A stretch of DNA of 64,000 bases from Marinobacter sp. NP-4(2019) (GTDB lineage: Bacteria; Pseudomonadota; Gammaproteobacteria; Pseudomonadales; Oleiphilaceae), in the NCBI RefSeq assembly GCF_003994855.1, contig NZ_CP034142.1:3410001-3474000 (forward strand), read 5' to 3'. The notes beneath the pieces are model-generated. The model did not search any database, was not told the origin of the DNA, and was given only the letters and a program-made list of their open reading frames with translations. The translations under genes and the position numbers were made by a program. Of the stretch, positions 36,403 through 45,127 are shown piece after piece (position 1 is the stretch's first letter; the number at the start of each line of letters is the position of its first letter).

Positions 36403-37047
36403 TTGCAGCAAAAACAGCTTGTACATCTGCCCCGAAAACGTCCGCGACAGGACAGGGCCAAGTTCACGGTTCAGGCTATTTATGATGGCTTTGTGCGGAT
36501 CTGGTGCAGGCAGGGACCCAAGGCGGTCACCACACGGGCCATTGCCGAGGAAACAGGCTTCGCCGTGGGCACCATCTATTTGTACTTCCCGAACACCACG
36601 GCGCTATTGTCGGGCTATGTCCGGCACTGTATCGAGTGGGACATTCAGCGGGTCAAGGCCAAAGACCAGATGCTCTGCGATGCTGCCTGGCCAGAGCGAT
36701 TGTTTGAGCTTGTGAAGATAGCATCAGGGGCCGACCCAGAGGCTCCATACCTGGATCGCACCATGCTCCTGCAGGAAGGGCAAATAGCACTGAAAACACA
36801 TCATCGCCGGGCTTTCGAAAAACTGTCGGACACCTGGATCGAGATCGTGTCTGGCTGGCCTGATCTGGACAACCCGCCCACCCCTGAAGCCATTCGGACC
36901 CTGTTCACCATGGTATGGGGCGCCCGCCGCTATCGCCTGCTGGCCCAGGTAGACAGCCGGGAGCTCGGCGACTGGCTCGACACAACGTATTCCATGTGCC
37001 TGAGCCTGGTCGGCGCCCCGTCCGGTCAGGGCAAGAGCACGATGTGA
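36403..37047 (+). CDS. TetR/AcrR family transcriptional regulator
   Basis: 214 residues from a TTG with GGGAGA about 9 bases upstream. The DNA-binding domain reads AIYDGFVRIWCRQGPKAVTT, RAIAEETGFAVGTIYLYFPN. The remainder is helical. Its 3' end overlaps the convergent DUF2855 gene by 22 bases, so the two are not co-transcribed. Regulation of DUF2855 is possible but unproven. Confidence 0.82.
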   Translation: MQQKQLVHLPRKRPRQDRAKFTVQAIYDGFVRIWCRQGPKAVTTRAIAEETGFAVGTIYLYFPNTTALLSGYVRHCIEWDIQRVKAKDQMLCDAAWPERLFELVKIASGADPEAPYLDRTMLLQEGQIALKTHHRRAFEKLSDTWIEIVSGWPDLDNPPTPEAIRTLFTMVWGARRYRLLAQVDSRELGDWLDTTYSMCLSLVGAPSGQGKSTM

Positions 37048-38147
37048 CCCTCATCAGGCCCAACCCTGTTATGGCATAAACGCTCGATGACCTGCGCCGC
37101 CTCTTCAAAACCTTCGCTGAAGCACAGGCTGACCCAGGGGGCGTCCGGATTGCTCAAAGCCTGAATAAACTCCGCCTGCCTGGCGTCCATGGCAGTCAGT
37201 ACAGCACTTCCGCCCAGTTCCCTGACCCGCTTTCGGTAGTGAGGGGCTGCGAAGAAGAAACGGGTCTTGCTGTTGCTATCGTCAATGCTCTCGTAATTGA
37301 ATTCCAGGTTGGACGACGATCCTGCATAACAGTCGTGCACCAGATTGTTGCCAAAGTGCTGGTGAATACGCTCTCGCAATTGAGTGTCACCTGAGAAATC
37401 GATGTAAAGAGTGGGACTGTTACGATCAATCGATGGGAGTTCATCATAGGTCGCAACCGACTGGTAGCATTCCAGCCTTTCTACAAACGCCCGGTTTCTG
37501 CCCGAGGTCAGTCCGATAATTCTGGCTTCGGTATTCCCGTGAATACAGAACGCCGAGCCGAATGCGGTTTTGCTGGAGGCGCTGGAAACGACGATCTGGC
37601 GAGCACCGAAAAAGCCATTGTCGATCAGATAGTCTGAAAGCATATACGAGGTGAGGAACAGGGGGCGCAACAGAATCCGATAATCGCTTTCCGGTGAGTT
37701 GGCGTCGGTACCAGCATAATTGGTGTAGTAGTTGTAGGCAGCCGGCAAGCCCTGGCGGTGATCTGATGCCTCGACAAAGCCGCGCGGGGTCACCTGATCG
37801 ATGGTCAGTTTCAGGTGCGTGGCCATCGGATAGTATCCAAAGTATCGCTCTCCCACCTGAACGCCATCAGCCGCTGAAGCGATGACGCGGCCAACACCCC
37901 ACACAGGCATGTGTCCCCACTCCTCCTGGCCGGTGGGGAAAAATTTCCAATACTCCATGGCATCCCCGAAAGCCGCATAAGTGATGTTGTTAGTGGTCAG
38001 GCCAAATCGTTCAAGTCTGATGATGACCTCACCGTCACTCAGTTTTGCCTCCATTTGGCAGTCCTCGAGTCGGCTCTCATGTAGTTGATCCTTGCGGGTG
38101 AGCAACCGATGAATGGTCATTGGTTCTGATGGATTCTGGAAAGTCAT
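37026..38147 (-). CDS. DUF2855 family protein
   Basis: 373 residues from ATG 38147 (alternatives at 38165 and 38180). The N-terminal GroES-like barrel (DGEVIIRLERFGLTTNNITY) and the Rossmann-like half (FFGARQIVVSSASSKTAFGS) give the layout of a medium-chain dehydrogenase, but the NAD(P) and zinc motifs are not standard. DUF2855 members are uncharacterised and often lie near TetR or fatty-acid genes, as here. Confidence 0.8.
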   Translation of the reverse strand: MTFQNPSEPMTIHRLLTRKDQLHESRLEDCQMEAKLSDGEVIIRLERFGLTTNNITYAAFGDAMEYWKFFPTGQEEWGHMPVWGVGRVIASAADGVQVGERYFGYYPMATHLKLTIDQVTPRGFVEASDHRQGLPAAYNYYTNYAGTDANSPESDYRILLRPLFLTSYMLSDYLIDNGFFGARQIVVSSASSKTAFGSAFCIHGNTEARIIGLTSGRNRAFVERLECYQSVATYDELPSIDRNSPTLYIDFSGDTQLRERIHQHFGNNLVHDCYAGSSSNLEFNYESIDDSNSKTRFFFAAPHYRKRVRELGGSAVLTAMDARQAEFIQALSNPDAPWVSLCFSEGFEEAAQVIERLCHNRVGPDEGHIVLLP

Positions 38148-38409
38148 ATCGCGGGTTCTCTTCATCGTTGGACGAAGCAATATCGTAGCAACAGGCGCCG
38201 GCGAGATGGTTCAGGTTTGCAGGTCCTTGAGTGGTGCGGCCGGGTGACCGATTCTTCGGGCACACCGAGGGACATGTTCAGGTTTAGTTAACGCAAGAAA
38301 ATGGCTCGCCGGTCCTCAGCTCACAGTCAGCGCCGAACCGGTGGCCCGGTTTGCTCAATTGCGGTTTAATGTGCCAGACACTCACCTGCCTGCAGAGTCG
38401 CCTGTCACT

Positions 38410-39372
38410 ATGCCCATTGCCACATCGCCCGAACAACACGTCTCCGAAGTTGAGATAGAGCAGGCAATCCACACAGGCATCGAGCGTTACTTTGACGACT
38501 GCCGGGCGCGGGTACCGGCGTTTATTGACCATCATTTCCATTACCCCGGCGCCATTGCGACCAACCGGATGGCAATGGGATGGGACATGCTGCGGGCGCC
38601 CCTCAATCTACTGTGGGCGCCGGTGTACGCCCTGGCCTGTCTGTTGAAAATCCTGGTTCCCAAACGCACAGGCCTGCTGTGGCTGCACGGTTTGGCAAAT
38701 CGCGTACCCGCCGGTTTTACCACCCGGGTACAACAGCACATCTCGCACCTGATCCTGGTGGACCTGCTGAACAACGGCCAGGAAGGCCCTCTGCTGGAGC
38801 GCTATCTGATTGAGGCGCTGGAGGCAGTCTATGACCGCCATACCTGTGAGCCGGTCGATCACCAGCGATTTAGCAGGCTGATTGAACCGCTGGTCGCGGA
38901 CGCCCTCAGCCAGTACCGGGTCACCCGTACGGCCTCCGCCGATATCACCAACAGTATTTCCTGCACGGTGTTGGGCGCGTTTGCCTTCCAGAAGTTTACC
39001 CCGGGTGGTATCGGGCTCGGGGTGGTGCTCGCGTCCATGCTCGCCAAGACCCTGGCCGCCAGGGACTTTATCCTGGGTGAAACCATCGGCGGGTGGTACT
39101 ACAGCGTATTTCCACCGGAGCCCTCGCTGGCAACGACGGCCGGCGTTATGGTCGCAGTGATGGCCACATTGGCGGCATTTGCGGCCTTGTCCGGTGTTAT
39201 CTTCGATCCCGTTCAGGCGGCGGTCGGTTTACATCGCCGGCGCCTGCACAAGTTACTGGATCACCTGCAGAGGGACGTATCCCTCAGCACCCAGAGCAGC
39301 TTCCGCCCGAAAGACCAGTTTGTGGCGCGGATTCTGGATACGTTCGATATGATCCGATCGGGGTTCCTGTAG
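38410..39372 (+). CDS. DUF6635-like membrane protein
   Basis: 320 residues from ATG 38410; a GTG at 38341 would add 23. The conserved opening is GIERYFDDCRARVPAFIDHH, then GWDMLRAPLNLLWAPVYALA. Four or more hydrophobic segments follow, including TPGGIGLGVVLASMLAKTL and VMVAVMATLAAFAALSGVI. Function is unknown. The family has no assigned activity that I know of. Confidence 0.72.
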   Translation: MPIATSPEQHVSEVEIEQAIHTGIERYFDDCRARVPAFIDHHFHYPGAIATNRMAMGWDMLRAPLNLLWAPVYALACLLKILVPKRTGLLWLHGLANRVPAGFTTRVQQHISHLILVDLLNNGQEGPLLERYLIEALEAVYDRHTCEPVDHQRFSRLIEPLVADALSQYRVTRTASADITNSISCTVLGAFAFQKFTPGGIGLGVVLASMLAKTLAARDFILGETIGGWYYSVFPPEPSLATTAGVMVAVMATLAAFAALSGVIFDPVQAAVGLHRRRLHKLLDHLQRDVSLSTQSSFRPKDQFVARILDTFDMIRSGFL

Positions 39373-39394
39373 CCGGATTACACAAATCATTCGA

Positions 39395-39420
39395 GCGGAA
39401 AACAAATCTGACCCGCTGCC
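39395..39420 (+). repeat. divergent copy of the dispersed repeat
   Basis: GCGGAAAACAAATCTGACCC followed by GCTGCC resembles the AAATAGATCTGTCCCGG element with substitutions. It lies 22 bases after the DUF6635-like gene. Assignment is weak. Confidence 0.4.
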
Positions 39421-39425
39421 CCTGA

Positions 39426-39893
39426 TCAGTCCTCCTCGAGGGCCTGACCGACACTCTTCTCTGCGTTTTGCCAGGCCTCAGAAAGCTTGTCGAAGGCATC
39501 GTTGAAGCCTTCTTTCATGGACTCCCAGGTAAAATCGGCGCTGTCCTGCATACGCTGGTGCCATTCCGTTACGCGTGCCCGCTCCCGGTGCAGGGACGCC
39601 AGAGCAGTCTGCGCCTGGGCCCGGGCTATCTTGTCGGCATCACCCCAGCCCTCCTCCAGGCGATTCTCCAGGGTTGCGACACGAGCATCAATGGCGCCGA
39701 GCACGTCCTCGATGTCCGCCATCAATTGATCCCGCCGCTCGGCAGTGAAATCCGACAGCTCCTGGTTGAGGCTCTGCACGTCCTGCCGCAATGACTCTAC
39801 GGTCGCATCGCTGTCATCCTCCGCGGCCTGCGCCAGTGGCATCACCATGGCCAGCAGCAAGGCGCTGGCCTGTAATCGCAATGGGAATCGCAC
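39426..39893 (-). CDS. periplasmic coiled-coil protein of unknown function
   Basis: 155 residues with a signal peptide cleaved after PLAQA. The mature part is almost entirely charged helix with heptad pattern (ATVESLRQDVQSLNQELSDF, LMADIEDVLGAIDARVATLE). It resembles small envelope-stress coiled-coil proteins but has no recognised domain. Confidence 0.65.
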   Translation of the reverse strand: MRFPLRLQASALLLAMVMPLAQAAEDDSDATVESLRQDVQSLNQELSDFTAERRDQLMADIEDVLGAIDARVATLENRLEEGWGDADKIARAQAQTALASLHRERARVTEWHQRMQDSADFTWESMKEGFNDAFDKLSEAWQNAEKSVGQALEED

Positions 39894-39942
39894 TATCTGC
39901 TACCTCTTCTGAATTAAATTTGAAAACCCCAGTCCTCCTGAT

Positions 39943-40383
39943 TCAGCCAATACCTTTCGATTGCAGCCACTGGCTGATCTGCCCCTGATTCATGGCACCA
40001 CTCTGGCGGGCCACTTCCCGGCCATTCTGAAACAGGATCAGCGTGGGTATGCTGCGAATACCAAACTGACCGGCCGGCCCGGGGGATTGTTCGGTGTTCA
40101 GCTTGGCAAAGCGCACTTTACCACGCCAGGCTTTCGCTGCCTGCTCGAACTGGGGCGCCATCATCTTGCAGGGGCCGCACCAACTGGCCCAGAAATCCAC
40201 CAGTACCGGCACATCACTGCGCCCTGTATGGGCCGCAAAGCTCTGGTCCCCCAGCTCCAGAACCTGATCCGGCCACAATGGCTGTTTGCAGGCGCCACAA
40301 TTGCCGCCGAATGACAGCTTATCCGCGGGTACGCGATTCACTTTGTGGCAATGGGGGCACACGAGGTGTCGAATGTCGGTCAT
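39943..40383 (-). CDS. trxC: thioredoxin 2
   Basis: 146 residues. The N-terminal zinc ribbon has CPHC and CGAC, followed by a thioredoxin fold with active site WCGPC in VDFWASWCGPCKMMAPQFEQ and cis-Pro in IRSIPTLILF. The extra zinc domain distinguishes TrxC from TrxA. It is a cytoplasmic disulfide reductase induced by oxidative stress in enterobacteria. Confidence 0.93.
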   Translation of the reverse strand: MTDIRHLVCPHCHKVNRVPADKLSFGGNCGACKQPLWPDQVLELGDQSFAAHTGRSDVPVLVDFWASWCGPCKMMAPQFEQAAKAWRGKVRFAKLNTEQSPGPAGQFGIRSIPTLILFQNGREVARQSGAMNQGQISQWLQSKGIG

Positions 40384-40451
40384 GATTGATCTGTCTCTGA
40401 TTTGCTGGTTCTGTGAATAATCAGGGCAAGTGCAGGGAAATCAAGCGACGA

Positions 40452-40534
40452 GCCAGACTCATAAAGCGATTCCCGAACGAGAAATGTGTGTGATGAGCAT
40501 ATGTTTCTTCCCGCCTCAGAACCAGTGTGACACC
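40452..40534. repeat. 83-bp direct repeat, copy A
   Basis: Matches 43111-43193 at 75 of 83 positions by eye. On the minus strand it contains the last codons of the HAD gene (SHWF-stop), the spacer, and ATG-AGT-CTG-GCT, the first codons of the CopD-like gene at 43121, after which this copy degenerates to MSLARRLISLHLP-stop. It is a relic of a former HAD-CopD junction. Confidence 0.85.
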
Positions 40535-41274
40535 ACCGCGGCGATATCGTCGAAAACGCCGGCGCCGAGCTCCCTGGCCCGGTCGCGGTCGGACGCACGA
40601 TACTTGCCGGTTTTCACCAGTGCCGCCTCAAGCCCGGCCTTGCGGGCGCCGCCAATATCGGCCTCCACATCGTCGCCGATCATCAGGCAATCACCCGGCA
40701 CCAGCCCCATGCTGTCACAGGCCTCATGGAACATGGCCTCGCCAGGCTTGCCAATGATGGTGGCCTCCACCCCGGCCGCATACTCCAGGGCGCGAATGAA
40801 GGGGCCGGCATCCAGGTGCAGACCGTCGGATTGCTTGAAGTAACGATTCATGCCCACCGCCAGCAGGGGCGCGCCCGCCATCAACAGAGCGAAAGCCTGA
40901 TCCAGCCGGCGATAATTGAAGCGTTCACCCGCGTCACAGACCACGACCGCATCGGCATCCGGGAACGAAGCCGGTTCGAACTCCTCCTCGATGTCGGGAT
41001 GTACCAGCAGCCAGGGCTTCAGATTCCGGGCCTTCAGGTGGCGTGCGACAGCGGACGGCGCCGTAAGCACCTCCTCCTCAGCGACATCGAACCCCAGCTC
41101 CCGGAGCTGTTCCAGCACAGCCCGGGAGGGCTTGCGGGACGTGTTGGTGAGAAAACGGCAGGGCACGCCGGCCTTGCGGACCCGGGCAATGGCATCCTGC
41201 GCGCCGGGTACGGTTTCACCGTCTACGTGGAGCACACCGGAAATGTCGATACAGAGTCCCCGAGGCTGTGGCAT
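40516..41274 (-). CDS. HAD-superfamily (IIA) hydrolase, LHPP-like
   Basis: 252 residues. Motif I is CIDISGVLHVDGE (nucleophile Asp with Ser at +2), motif II FLTNTSRKPS, motif III Lys in IIGKPGEAMF, motif IV MIGDDVEADI. The family includes phospholysine/phosphohistidine pyrophosphate phosphatase-like proteins. The substrate is unknown. Its 3' end lies in direct repeat A, so it was once followed by the CopD-like gene. Confidence 0.85.
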   Translation of the reverse strand: MPQPRGLCIDISGVLHVDGETVPGAQDAIARVRKAGVPCRFLTNTSRKPSRAVLEQLRELGFDVAEEEVLTAPSAVARHLKARNLKPWLLVHPDIEEEFEPASFPDADAVVVCDAGERFNYRRLDQAFALLMAGAPLLAVGMNRYFKQSDGLHLDAGPFIRALEYAAGVEATIIGKPGEAMFHEACDSMGLVPGDCLMIGDDVEADIGGARKAGLEAALVKTGKYRASDRDRARELGAGVFDDIAAVVSHWF

Positions 41275-41381
41275 GGTGTTCCGATCTCCTCCGATTGGCT
41301 GAGATATGTACTTTCTGTCAGTCTAGCACTGACGTGAGATACAACCTGTTGGAAGGCCCGAAACATGACTGGAGGTGAATT

Positions 41382-41672
41382 ATGGATAAGCCTGAACACT
41401 GGTCACAGAAGGTAACCGATTCCAGCGATGCCCTGGACCTTGAGCGGGGTGTGTTTGCCCTTGAAGATCCCCGGGAAATCGCTCGCTCCCTGAAGAAATC
41501 CGCCGAACAGAGCAAACGTCGAAAGTCGGATCCTTACCGGTCTGCCATGTCGATGCTGACGTTTTACATCAACCGGGCAGGTAAACAGCTCCCCCCGGAG
41601 CAAAGAGACCGTCTTGAGGCCGCAAAGGATGAATTGCGGGTGCTTTTCGGCAAGTCTCGAAGAAATCAGTAA
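41382..41672 (+). CDS. DUF3175 protein
   Basis: 96 residues: WSQKVTDSSDALDLERGVFA, IARSLKKSAEQSKRRKSDPY, RSAMSMLTFYINRAGKQLP. This is the DUF3175 signature over its full length. Highly basic middle region. Function unknown. It is divergent from the HAD gene and has a GGAGGTG site 7 bases upstream. Confidence 0.85.
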   Translation: MDKPEHWSQKVTDSSDALDLERGVFALEDPREIARSLKKSAEQSKRRKSDPYRSAMSMLTFYINRAGKQLPPEQRDRLEAAKDELRVLFGKSRRNQ

Positions 41673-41759
41673 CGACAAACGAGGGCCTCATCCAGCCAAT
41701 GGCAATGTGCCCCCCAACCCGCGCGCAATCGCTCAAGCACTCATACAACCCAGGCACCC

Positions 41760-42617
41760 TCACCCGGAGCCGCCGGGCTCGGGCGTCTCCTCATCAAGCC
41801 AGGTACCGCAGTATTTACAATAGTTGGCGTCGATTTCATGCCGATGTTTACCGCACCCCGGACAGGCTTCATCGGAGTAACGCTCCGCACGCAGGGTGCG
41901 AATCACTTCCGCGGAAAAAACGCCTACGGGAAGCGCAATAATCGAATAGCCCGTCAGCATAATCATCATGGAAATAAACTGCCCCAAGGGAGTAACCGGC
42001 GTTATATCGCCATAGCCGACTGTCGTCAGTGTCACGACTCCCCAGTAGATGGATACGGGAATACTGGTAAAGCCCGCTTCGGCCGGCTCAATGAGATAGA
42101 GTAAAGAGGAAAAGATGGTCACGAGCATCAGCACTGTGAACAGAAACAGCAGGATCTGGTGCCGGCTGCGAATCAGTGCGTCCATCAGCAGGCGGCCCTC
42201 ACCCACTACCGTCATCATTTCCAGTACCCGGAACAGGCGCAAGGTACGCAGCAAGCGCAATACGACAAGGGTCTGCGCCCCCGGGAACAAAAGTGCCAGC
42301 CATGTCGGCATGACCGCCAAAACGTCAATAACCCCGTAAAAACTTTTCAGGTAGAGCTTCGGCTTCTCCAGGCAATAAATACGCAGGCCGAGTTCAAGCG
42401 TGAACAGCAGCGTTACACCCCATTCCAGCGCATAAAAGAGCCCACCGAAGCGGGCATGGTATTCCGGAACACTGTCCAGGAGAATAATCCCGACGCTGAG
42501 GAATATCAGCAACGCCAAAACAATATCAAAGCCCTTGCCCAGGCGGGTATCTGATTCGAAAATGACCTGAAACAGACGCATTTTGAGTCCAAGGCCACCC
42601 GGTTTTTCTGTCGCCAT
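41760..42617 (-). CDS. voltage-gated-type potassium channel with C-terminal zinc ribbon
   Basis: 285 residues, six transmembrane segments. S4 reads VVLRLLRTLRLFRVLEMM with regularly spaced Arg. The selectivity filter is TLTTVGYGD, and the S6 gate helix follows. The cytoplasmic end has a treble-clef/zinc-ribbon motif CPGCGKHRHEIDANYCKYCG, frequent in this bacterial subfamily. It selects K+ and sits in the inner membrane. Confidence 0.88.
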   Translation of the reverse strand: MATEKPGGLGLKMRLFQVIFESDTRLGKGFDIVLALLIFLSVGIILLDSVPEYHARFGGLFYALEWGVTLLFTLELGLRIYCLEKPKLYLKSFYGVIDVLAVMPTWLALLFPGAQTLVVLRLLRTLRLFRVLEMMTVVGEGRLLMDALIRSRHQILLFLFTVLMLVTIFSSLLYLIEPAEAGFTSIPVSIYWGVVTLTTVGYGDITPVTPLGQFISMMIMLTGYSIIALPVGVFSAEVIRTLRAERYSDEACPGCGKHRHEIDANYCKYCGTWLDEETPEPGGSG

Positions 42618-42665
42618 CTAAGCCGCCTCTTAACTGTCATTCAACATTCCGGGATTCCGCTGGGC

Positions 42666-43121
42666 TTACAGATACCGGCCGCCGGCACCGACTGCCACCA
42701 CGATCAGCCCAAGAATCAGGTTGGTGCCCACCAGCTTACGGATCTGTCCCACCTGGCGCCCGCCTTCCTGGGGATCCTGGCTGGCAACGGCCTGCTTCAG
42801 CCGTCGGAAGGGAGCAAAGTAGACGTGGAAATAGATCAGCATCATCACGATCCCCAGCCCCTGCATGACATGGATATGCCAGCCGGCACCCGCCATGCCA
42901 CCGAACACGCTGAAGATCATCCAGTAACCGGTCACCAGCAGCAGGATCACGGCCGCCCATACCCACCGGAAAAACCGGGACAAGGTGTGACACCAGAGCA
43001 CGCCCCGCTGCGACGCATCGATCACCTCGACCACCGCCGGGCGCATGGCCATGTAGGCGAAAAACATACCGCCAACCCAGATCACGGCAGAAAGAACATG
43101 CAGTGCAACAGCCAGACTCAT
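42666..43121 (-). CDS. CopD-like membrane protein
   Basis: 151 residues from ATG 43121. Four transmembrane helices: AVALHVLSAVIWVGGMFFAY, FRWVWAAVILLLVTGYWMIF, HVMQGLGIVMMLIYFHVYF and LILGLIVVAVGAG. His in the first and third helices fits the CopD/DUF2269-like heme- or copper-related family. It lies 48 bases after the K+ channel gene's start on the same strand. Its first codons fall inside direct repeat B. Confidence 0.8.
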   Translation of the reverse strand: MSLAVALHVLSAVIWVGGMFFAYMAMRPAVVEVIDASQRGVLWCHTLSRFFRWVWAAVILLLVTGYWMIFSVFGGMAGAGWHIHVMQGLGIVMMLIYFHVYFAPFRRLKQAVASQDPQEGGRQVGQIRKLVGTNLILGLIVVAVGAGGRYL

Positions 43122-43193
43122 AAAGCGATTCCCGAATGAAAAGTGTGTGTGAAGAGCATAAGCTTCATCCCGCCTCAGAACCAGTGTGACACC
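43111..43193. repeat. 83-bp direct repeat, copy B
   Basis: Partner of 40452-40534, offset 2659. On the minus strand it carries the last codons of a HAD gene (SHWF-stop), here detached from any HAD body, the spacer, and the intact start of the CopD-like gene. The HAD remnant ends near 43196 and the dispersed CTGTCCCGG element lies 25 bases further on. Confidence 0.85.
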
Positions 43194-43218
43194 CCGACGA
43201 CTCCAACTGGCTAATGGG

Positions 43219-43231
43219 TGTCCCGGTTTTC
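43219..43231 (+). repeat. half-site of the dispersed CTGTCCCGG repeat
   Basis: TGTCCCGGTTTTC, just outside direct repeat B and the HAD remnant. Confidence 0.6.
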
Positions 43232-43253
43232 CCATGACGCCGATGTGCATGCT

Positions 43254-44036
43254 TCACCCTAACCAATAAGCCTTACTGTACTCATCCATCGGAAAGAAAT
43301 GCTCGATCCGCAAATTCTGAGCGGTGACATCCAGGGGCGTGCCGATGGTTGCGATGGTGGAAAAGATTCTGAGCTGCTGATCCCCCAGATTCAGGGTGAA
43401 AGGAATCGCCGGGTAATCCAGGTGTTCCACCACATGGCTTTTCCAGTTTTGCGGGACGCCGGGCACCTTCAGGGCTTGTTCCAACAATCGATTGGGCTGA
43501 TCCCGAAAGGGGCCGGCAAGATGCTCATGGTAGACTCGCTGCAGCATGTGGCAGGCGATATTCTCCCAATCGCCCACGAAGGATTTCATGCCGTGGTCAT
43601 CCAGCAGCGACAGCAGAAAGTTTGGCCGGGCCGGAAACTGAGCGCCCAGTTCCACCATTCTTACCATCATCTCCTGCATGGCCTGGTTGGCCATCACCAG
43701 ATAATACTCATGGTCGAACACCACCGCCGGGTATGGCAGGTGCCCCTTCAACAAGTGGTCAAGCGCCTCCCTGATCATGGCCATGCCGGGCGCACTCAAA
43801 TCCTGGTCGGAGTAGACCTGGCTGTAACCCGCCGCCGACAGCAGCCGGTTGGTTCCGGCGAGGTCCGCTTGCAGCATCTGCGCTAAATGCAGAACCATGC
43901 CCTTGCTGGGCTTGCTGCGGCCGGTTTCCAGAAAGCTGATGTGTTTTGCCGACACCTCGCACGCAAGGGCGAAATCCATCTGGCTCAGGCGCTTACCCTG
44001 TCGCATTTCTCTGAACAGCGTACCGAAGGCGCTCAT
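43254..44036 (-). CDS. XRE-family regulator with MmyB-like ligand-binding domain
   Basis: 260 residues. The N-terminal Cro/C1 helix-turn-helix reads REMRQGKRLSQMDFALACEV, SAKHISFLETGRSKPS. The rest (AVVFDHEYYLVMANQAMQEM, FLLSLLDDHGMK, LRIEHFFPMDEYSKAYWLG) is the MmyB-like PAS-fold domain. A perfect palindrome at 44097 in the divergent intergenic region is a likely binding site. The ligand is unknown. Confidence 0.85.
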   Translation of the reverse strand: MSAFGTLFREMRQGKRLSQMDFALACEVSAKHISFLETGRSKPSKGMVLHLAQMLQADLAGTNRLLSAAGYSQVYSDQDLSAPGMAMIREALDHLLKGHLPYPAVVFDHEYYLVMANQAMQEMMVRMVELGAQFPARPNFLLSLLDDHGMKSFVGDWENIACHMLQRVYHEHLAGPFRDQPNRLLEQALKVPGVPQNWKSHVVEHLDYPAIPFTLNLGDQQLRIFSTIATIGTPLDVTAQNLRIEHFFPMDEYSKAYWLG

Positions 44037-44096
44037 CGTATTTCCTGTGAATGTCCGAGTGTTAAGCGATTATCGTCCTCAAGGGTAGTTTGCACC

Positions 44097-44113
44097 ATTA
44101 CCTCACAGGTAAT
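44097..44113. promoter_or_regulatory. palindromic operator between divergent genes
   Basis: ATTACCT-CAC-AGGTAAT is a perfect 7+7 inverted repeat 60 bases upstream of the XRE regulator and 74 bases upstream of the membrane gene at 44188. Such a site fits autoregulation by the regulator. Confidence 0.5.
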
Positions 44114-44187
44114 TGAGTCTATCCCCGCCCGGGTAGAAGCTTTGTAGCGTAGTCAAACACATTGCGAAACCCGATTGAGGTGATCCC

Positions 44188-44595
44188 ATGAAAAACCTAG
44201 TCCGTCGATTCAGTGTGAAACAAATCATCCTGAGCGATGTATTCCTCTCCACGCCCCTGGCGTTGGCTCTGATCCTGGCCGCTGAGCCGATTGCCCAGTG
44301 GGCGGGAGGCCCCGGCGCGACCTTTTACCTGGTGGTCGGCATTGTAATGTTGCTGTGGTGCGTGGATATGGTCGCCATGGCATTCAATGGAAGGTGGCAG
44401 GCGAGATACTTCAATCTGATGATTGTTGTCGATGTGACCTGGGCCCTGCTGGCCCTTGCCCTGATGGTGTGGTTCGCAGCCAGCCTGCACCCCCTGGGCT
44501 GGGTGCTGTTCACCCTGAACGTGCTGGTTCCGCTGGACATGGCGTGGATGAAGCGGGTTGCTGGAAATAAAGCTTTTGAGCCTGAGTTCAGCTAA
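44188..44595 (+). CDS. four-helix membrane protein, unknown function
   Basis: 135 residues with GAGGTG upstream. Hydrophobic segments: FLSTPLALALILAAEPIAQW, ATFYLVVGIVMLLWCVDMVA, LMIVVDVTWALLALALMVWF, LGWVLFTLNVLVPLDMAWM. No family recognised. It is divergent from the MmyB-like regulator and shares its palindrome, so it is the likely regulated target. Confidence 0.65.
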   Translation: MKNLVRRFSVKQIILSDVFLSTPLALALILAAEPIAQWAGGPGATFYLVVGIVMLLWCVDMVAMAFNGRWQARYFNLMIVVDVTWALLALALMVWFAASLHPLGWVLFTLNVLVPLDMAWMKRVAGNKAFEPEFS

Positions 44596-44608
44596 TCACC
44601 GAAGCAAC

Positions 44609-44635
44609 GGGTAGCGGCAGCTCATGTCGCTACCC
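44609..44635 (+). terminator. hairpin terminator-like structure
   Basis: GGGTAGCG and CGCTACCC form an 8-bp stem with an 11-base loop, 13 bases after the membrane gene. The T-run lies further on, inside the dispersed repeat at 44642. Confidence 0.55.
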
Positions 44636-44641
44636 GAGAGA

Positions 44642-44657
44642 GCTGTCCCGGTTTTTT
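44642..44657 (+). repeat. half-site of the dispersed CTGTCCCGG repeat
   Basis: GCTGTCCCGGTTTTTT directly after the hairpin at 44609 and 49 bases before the HigA stop codon. It marks the left edge of the TA/PAAR region. Confidence 0.6.
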
Positions 44658-44705
44658 CCGCCACATTGCGGAGAAGCGGGATCCCTGATTTTGATGTGTA
44701 GTAAT

Positions 44706-45122
44706 TCAAAAAAACAGCACCGGAGAAACGCCAAACCGCTTACAAAGGGCTTCAATATGTTTGCGTGTCAGCTTTTTACCATCAGCGCCGTTGAGAATTT
44801 TGCTAACGTTGCCCTTTGAACCCAGCTCTGGCAGATCAGCAACCCCAAGTCCATGTTGAGCCATCAGGGTTTTAAGCACAGCAATACCCCGATCTGTTCC
44901 AGCAACCGCCGCATTAAAATCGGAGAACTCTTCAGCGTGGTCCTCCCAGCGCTCAATGCTGACGGCCAGAATCTCAATTAGCGGTTTATTGGAGTCATAG
45001 TCGTCCACCAACTGATCCATTAACTCCAGCGCTCGCTCATAGTCATCTGGCGTCTCTATATGAGCCAGGAAAGGCAATTGGGCCAACGCATCTCTGATTT
45101 GGACAACAGCAGGCGATACCAT
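44706..45122 (-). CDS. higA: HigA-type antitoxin
   Basis: 138 residues. The C-terminal helix-turn-helix reads LMAQHGLGVADLPELGSKGN, VSKILNGADGKKLTRKHIEA. The N-terminal helical part (DDYERALELMDQLVDDYDSN) is typical of longer HigA proteins encoded after a HigB toxin. It follows the toxin gene by 5 bases. It should neutralise HigB and repress the operon through the palindrome at 45478. Confidence 0.87.
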   Translation of the reverse strand: MVSPAVVQIRDALAQLPFLAHIETPDDYERALELMDQLVDDYDSNKPLIEILAVSIERWEDHAEEFSDFNAAVAGTDRGIAVLKTLMAQHGLGVADLPELGSKGNVSKILNGADGKKLTRKHIEALCKRFGVSPVLFF

Positions 45123-45127
45123 AGGCC

